DNA of 18,452 nucleotides from Candidatus Peribacter sp. UBA6535 (GTDB lineage Bacteria; Patescibacteriota; Gracilibacteria; Peribacterales; Peribacteraceae): contig DJKT01000057.1 in the NCBI GenBank assembly GCA_002436205.1, positions 1 through 18,452 of the forward strand, given 5' to 3'. Both the position numbers and the translations under genes were made by a program. The notes under the pieces were generated by a model. That model did no database searches. It was not told the DNA's origin and saw nothing but the letters and a program-made list of their open reading frames with translations. This document shows positions 14,875-18,452 of this stretch, in pieces; the stretch's first letter is position 1; every line of letters starts with the position of its first letter.

Positions 14875-16896
14875 ATGGCCAAAAAAACTGGATATTCAGC
14901 AGAGCAAATTCAAGTCCTAGAGGGCTTGGAACCCGTACGTAAGCGCCCGGGAATGTATATTGGATCCACAGATGTACGTGGACTCCATCATTGCGTATAC
15001 GAGATTGTCGATAACGCTATTGATGAAGCCATGGCTGGCCATTGCGACACAATTGTGGTGACAATGCATGATGATGGCTCTATTAGTGTAGAAGATAATG
15101 GTCGTGGAATTCCTGTAGATATCCATCCAAAAAAGAAACTTCCTGCCCTTGAAATTGTGCTTACGACACTCCACGCCGGTGGTAAGTTTGGAGGGGATGA
15201 TTCCGGTTACAAGGTATCTGGTGGATTGCATGGAGTAGGATCTTCTGTGGTAAATGCTCTGAGCGATAAAATGCGTGCAGAGGTCTATCGTGATGGTGCA
15301 ATTCATCATCAAGAGTACAAACGTGGAAAGACGCAGTACGCCCTCAAGAAGGAAGGAAAAACTTCCAAGACCGGAACAAAGATTCAATTCTGGCCTGATG
15401 GAACTATCTTTGACGCGTTGGAGTTTTCTATGACAACGCTTATGACGCGGTTCCGTCAGCAGTCCTATCTCACGCGTGGTATTACACTAGCTCTCCTCGA
15501 CGAGAGAAAAGAGCGTCCAGAGGAAGATCAAAAGCATCCACGGCTCTACCGCTTCTCTTTCGAAGGTGGAATTGCTGCCTATGTGCGTCACCTTAATGAG
15601 TCAAAAGATTCTGTCGGTTCTCCTATTTGGTTTGAAAAAGATACAGATGACGGAATGGTGGAAGTTGGCCTGCAGTACACACAGGGTTTTCAGGAGCATG
15701 TCGTTTCGTTTGCCAACAACATTCACACAACAGAAGGTGGACATCACCTTTCTGGATTCAAAGCAGCACTGACACGCACGATTAATGCCTACGCTCGTAA
15801 AGGGGGACTTCTCAAAGAGAAAGACGAGAACCTTACAGCAGATGACGTACGAGAAGGATTGACTGCGGTGATTTCCGTACGTCTTAAAGATCCCCAATTT
15901 GAGGGACAAACCAAGAGTAAGCTTGGTAATGCAGAAATGAAAACTGCAGTGGAGCAGGTCGTGAATGAAAAACTTTCGGAGTACCTAGAAGAGCATCCTA
16001 ATGAAGCTAAGGAGATTATTGGAAAGTGTAGCTTGGCAGCAAGAGCTCGACTTGCGGCTCGCGCGGCTCGTGATAGTGTTATCCGTAAAGGTGCGCTTGA
16101 GGGAATGACACTTCCGGGGAAGCTTGCAGACTGTAGTAGCCGTGATCCTGCTGAATGTGAGATTTTTATTGTTGAGGGAGATAGTGCCGGAGGTTCTGCC
16201 AAGCAAGGTCGTAACCGGCACTTCCAGGCTATTTTGCCTCTTAGGGGAAAGATCTTGAATGTAGAACAGGCACGCTTAGATAAAATGCTTGCCAATAACG
16301 AAATCAAGTCACTGATTATAGCACTTGGTGTTGGGATAGGAGAGATTAAAGACTTCGATAAGTTGCGATATCATCGTATTGTTATCATGACAGATGCTGA
16401 TGTTGATGGTGCGCACATCCGTACGCTCTTACTGACGTTATTTTACAGATACTTCCCAGAGCTTATCGAAGCAGGATATCTGTACATCGCTCAGCCACCA
16501 CTCTATAAAATCTCCAAAGGAAAAGATTCACGCTATGCCTACACTGATGAGCAAAAAGATGCTGTTCTCAAGGAAATGGGAGTGACGGTTGAAGAAACCG
16601 AGGAATCCGAAGAAACCGAGGAGTCCGAAGAGGGAGAAGGGGAAGAAGGAGTAGCCAAGGCAAAAAAAAGAGCACCACGTGTGAACATCCAGCGCTATAA
16701 GGGTCTGGGAGAAATGAATCCAGATCAGCTCTGGGAAACTACAATGGATCCGGAAAACAGGATAATGCTCCGTGTTACGATGGATGACATCGAAGCTGCA
16801 GACAATGCATTTTCTACATTGATGGGACCAGAGGTGCCACCACGCAAAAAATTCATCCAGACACATGCGAAGGGAGTGAAAAATCTGGATATTTAG
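14875..16896 (+). CDS. gyrB: DNA gyrase subunit B
   Basis: The ATPase subunit of gyrase, which introduces negative supercoils with GyrA (not in the window). The 673 residues include the GHKL ATP site (EIVDNAIDEA 43-52, DNGRGIP 74-80, GGLHGVGSSVVNALS 116-130) and the transducer domain. The TOPRIM domain has EGDSAGGSAKQGR (434-446) and the metal-binding DADVDG (507-512). The C-terminal signature is QRYKGLGEMNPDQLW (606-620). Gyrase B rather than ParE is favoured by FQAILPLRGKILNVE. I chose 14875 because it gives a normal N-terminus; the reading from 14749 adds 42 residues overlapping rpsU. A Glu-rich insert lies at about 572-597. The stop codon overlaps that of hisS. Confidence 0.97.
   Translation: MAKKTGYSAEQIQVLEGLEPVRKRPGMYIGSTDVRGLHHCVYEIVDNAIDEAMAGHCDTIVVTMHDDGSISVEDNGRGIPVDIHPKKKLPALEIVLTTLHAGGKFGGDDSGYKVSGGLHGVGSSVVNALSDKMRAEVYRDGAIHHQEYKRGKTQYALKKEGKTSKTGTKIQFWPDGTIFDALEFSMTTLMTRFRQQSYLTRGITLALLDERKERPEEDQKHPRLYRFSFEGGIAAYVRHLNESKDSVGSPIWFEKDTDDGMVEVGLQYTQGFQEHVVSFANNIHTTEGGHHLSGFKAALTRTINAYARKGGLLKEKDENLTADDVREGLTAVISVRLKDPQFEGQTKSKLGNAEMKTAVEQVVNEKLSEYLEEHPNEAKEIIGKCSLAARARLAARAARDSVIRKGALEGMTLPGKLADCSSRDPAECEIFIVEGDSAGGSAKQGRNRHFQAILPLRGKILNVEQARLDKMLANNEIKSLIIALGVGIGEIKDFDKLRYHRIVIMTDADVDGAHIRTLLLTLFYRYFPELIEAGYLYIAQPPLYKISKGKDSRYAYTDEQKDAVLKEMGVTVEETEESEETEESEEGEGEEGVAKAKKRAPRVNIQRYKGLGEMNPDQLWETTMDPENRIMLRVTMDDIEAADNAFSTLMGPEVPPRKKFIQTHAKGVKNLDI
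16591..16626 (+). repeat. 18-base tandem duplication inside gyrB
   Basis: Two adjacent 18-base units differ at one base and encode EETEES twice. They form the start of the acidic stretch at residues 573-591 between the TOPRIM domain and the C-terminal signature. The frame is kept, so the effect is a short flexible acidic loop. Confidence 0.7.
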
Positions 16897-18236
16897 TCTT
16901 CGTCTTGCTCGTTGAATCCGTCACGCAAAACGTATGTGTCGAGGTTTTCTTTACCAATCAGTTTGATAATTTCGGGAACTGCTTTTTCAAATTTACTCTC
17001 TTTTTGCTTACCGGCAGCCATATCTCGGAGGATAATGGTCCCAGCTTTTACTTCCATTTGACCAAGGAGCAGCGTGTATTTGGCACCGAACTTATCTGCC
17101 AGACGCATTTGGCTTTTGAGGCTTGCTTCACCCAAAGCACCAAGAGTGTGAACACCAAGGTCGCGTAGCTCAGAAATAGTGCTGAGACATTTCTTTTTTG
17201 CCTCTGGTCCAAGTTGCGCTACAAACACATCAATCTGATCTTTGTGTGGAGCCTGCACACCTGCTTGTTTCATCTGGTAGATGATGCGCTCCATTCCACC
17301 GGCAAATCCAACCCCAGGTGTCGCTTGCCCGCCAAGCATTTCGATGAGTGGGTCATAGCGTCCACCACCACCAACAGCGTTCTTGCCTCCAGTATCATTA
17401 TCCCAGTACTCAAAGACAGTTTGATTGTAGTAGTCCAGTCCCCGTACAAGATGTGAGTTTTCGACGTACTCAGCTCCAAGCTCCCCGAGGTATTCTTTTA
17501 CTGTTTCGTGGTACTCCTTGCTTTCATCACCGATAAATTGATCCAATGTAGGGGCATTCTTTAATAAGATCTGTGTGTCTTCCTCCTTGGAATCGAGAAG
17601 CCTCAGAGGGTTTGTTTCGAGTCTTGTACGGTCCAGATCTGGTAAGTTTCTTTCTTTTCCAATGAAGTAATCTTTGAGTGCTGCTATGTACTCCTCTCTA
17701 TTCTCTGCTGTTCCGATGTTATTAAGCTGCATCGTCAGACGATCAAAGATCCGCAGATCTTTAAAAATCTTATTACAGACATGAATCAACTGAGCATCAA
17801 GAGAAGGGTCACTAAGGCCTATAACCTCCAGATCAAACTGGTGGAACTGACGGTAGCGTCCTTTTTGTGGTCGGTCATGCCTAAAAGCAGGTCCAATGGA
17901 ATACAGTTCCACAGGTTGTGGTAACTGTTTCATTCCGTGCTCAATATAACTTCTACAGATACTTGCGGTAAATTCAGGTCGAAGCGCGAACGCTTCCATA
18001 CCTTCTTCACTGTGGTGGGAACCCACCATAAACAGTTCCTTCTCCACAATATCCGTGTGCTCTCCGATACCACGCTCAAAGATCTCCTTCTTTTCGAACA
18101 AAGGTGTATCTATCCGCTTGAAACCGGCTTGCCTACAGCGATGGCGCACAGCCTTCTTGATGTAGGTGTGATACTGATGATCCTCTGGGAGGATATCACT
18201 GGTACCCTTCGGTGTACGGAATTTCGCTTCAGACAC
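16893..18236 (-). CDS. hisS: Histidyl-tRNA synthetase
   Basis: Charges tRNA-His, whose gene lies just upstream on the other strand. The product is a class II synthetase of 447 residues from the GTG at 18236, starting MSEAKFRTPKGTSDILPED. Visible are motif 1 in the first 90 residues, motif 2 at about 113-137 (GPAFRHDRPQKGRYRQFHQF), the histidine A loop LVRGLDYY (263-270), and motif 3 at about 305-318 (TPGVGFAGGMERI). The anticodon-binding domain spans about 333-430. The GTG is preferred over TTG at 18272 because the extra 12 residues do not fit the family and the -10 box ends 7 bases before the GTG. The last 4 bases overlap gyrB. Confidence 0.96.
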   Translation of the reverse strand: MSEAKFRTPKGTSDILPEDHQYHTYIKKAVRHRCRQAGFKRIDTPLFEKKEIFERGIGEHTDIVEKELFMVGSHHSEEGMEAFALRPEFTASICRSYIEHGMKQLPQPVELYSIGPAFRHDRPQKGRYRQFHQFDLEVIGLSDPSLDAQLIHVCNKIFKDLRIFDRLTMQLNNIGTAENREEYIAALKDYFIGKERNLPDLDRTRLETNPLRLLDSKEEDTQILLKNAPTLDQFIGDESKEYHETVKEYLGELGAEYVENSHLVRGLDYYNQTVFEYWDNDTGGKNAVGGGGRYDPLIEMLGGQATPGVGFAGGMERIIYQMKQAGVQAPHKDQIDVFVAQLGPEAKKKCLSTISELRDLGVHTLGALGEASLKSQMRLADKFGAKYTLLLGQMEVKAGTIILRDMAAGKQKESKFEKAVPEIIKLIGKENLDTYVLRDGFNEQDED

Positions 18237-18243
18237 GAAAAAG

Positions 18244-18272
18244 AGCCTAGCAGAAAGGGGTATTCTCGCCAA
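18244..18272 (-). promoter_or_regulatory. Leaderless promoter of hisS
   Basis: On the minus strand TTGGCG (18272-18267) is followed after 17 bases, ending in TGC, by TAGGCT (18249-18244, 3 of 6). The TGn makes it an extended -10 type. Seven bases separate it from the GTG, the same spacing as at the response-regulator gene. Confidence 0.5.
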
Positions 18273-18316
18273 GGGGGGAAATTGATTAAACAGGGAGAGA
18301 AATCTTACTTAGCCAA

Positions 18317-18349
18317 ATTACATATTATTACCTTTGTTGCAGATGTAAT
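18317..18349. promoter_or_regulatory. Dyad between hisS and tRNA-His
   Basis: ATTACAT (18317-18323) and ATGTAAT (18343-18349) form a perfect 7-base inverted repeat with 19 bases between. It overlaps the proposed tRNA promoter and could be an operator half-site pair. In AT-rich DNA chance is a real alternative. Confidence 0.3.
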
Positions 18350-18361
18350 AGATTGTACTAT
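18334..18361 (+). promoter_or_regulatory. Possible tRNA-His promoter
   Basis: TTGTTG (18334-18339) and TACTAT (18356-18361) lie 16 bases apart, 3 and 4 of 6 to consensus. Transcription would start near 18368, 6 bases before the mature tRNA 5' end. Confidence 0.35.
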
Positions 18362-18373
18362 GCGTCCACTCGT

Positions 18374-18451
18374 GGCGAGAGTAGCTCAGTTGGTTAGAGC
18401 GTCCGGTTGTGGTCCGGAAGGTCGTGGGTTCGATCCCCATTTCTCGCCCCA
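18374..18451 (+). tRNA. tRNA-His (GTG anticodon)
   Basis: A complete cloverleaf is visible. The anticodon stem TCCGG/CCGGA encloses loop TTGTGGT, giving anticodon GTG. The T arm is GTGGG/CCCAT with loop TTCGATC. The acceptor pairs GCGAGAG (18375-18381) with TTCTCGC (18441-18447), closed by one G/T pair. The extra G at position -1 (18374), the identity mark of tRNA-His, is encoded and faces C73 (18448). The CCA end (18449-18451) is encoded too. It is divergent from hisS, the enzyme that charges it. Confidence 0.95.
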
Positions 18452-18452
18452 G

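Noticed and set aside
1..18452. Glycine reassignment of UGA (code 25) in this genome
   Set aside because: Every gene reaches its expected family length under the standard code and no in-frame TGA occurs; only avoidance of TGA as a stop is seen.
1..18452. CRISPR array, insertion sequence, prophage or toxin-antitoxin genes
   Set aside because: No regularly spaced repeats, transposase or integrase motifs, or phage proteins were visible on either strand.

Overview
This 18.5 kb window looks like chromosomal DNA from a compact, host-dependent-type bacterial genome. It is most likely a member of the Candidate Phyla Radiation (Patescibacteria), perhaps the Peregrinibacteria/Gracilibacteria side; this is inference. 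The reasons are very tight gene packing, a large membrane-anchored TraG-like ATPase of the sort common in that group, S-layer-homology (SLH) domains and a sortase that suggest a single-membrane envelope, and no operon order typical of model phyla. No gene start has a convincing Shine-Dalgarno sequence. The standard code fits every gene, yet all 15 visible stop codons are TAA or TAG and none is TGA.

Layout. 1-1904 (+): the 3' part of a B12-dependent ribonucleotide reductase gene and a small unknown gene. 1905-2121: a non-coding stretch with palindromes and a terminator. 2122-3509 (-): ychF, stop/start-coupled to an RNHCP zinc-ribbon gene. 3654-4961 (+): a secreted SLH-sortase fusion. 4966-7893 (-): the TraG-like ATPase, preceded by a single-domain response regulator. 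7998-11065 (-): tsf, rpsB and glyQS, with a structured rpsB leader. 11175-14544 (+): a PrsW-type membrane protease and an SLH-bearing S41 protease. 14549-14764 (-): rpsU. 14875-16896 (+): gyrB. 16893-18236 (-): hisS, divergent from a tRNA-His gene at the right edge (18374-18451).

Two themes link the genes. One is translation: rpsB, tsf, rpsU, glyQS, hisS, tRNA-His and ychF. The other is the cell envelope: SLH-sortase, SLH-S41 protease, PrsW and the membrane ATPase. Convergent neighbours end within 4 bases of each other or overlap (4961/4966, 14544/14549, 16896/16893).

The most interesting feature is promoter position. For six genes a sigma70-like -10 box lies only 7-10 bases before the start codon, which predicts leaderless or nearly leaderless mRNAs. 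Among the promoters found, only rpsB and ychF (and weakly glyQS) have longer leaders, and the rpsB and ychF leaders both contain GC-rich hairpins. I saw no insertion sequence, prophage or CRISPR array.
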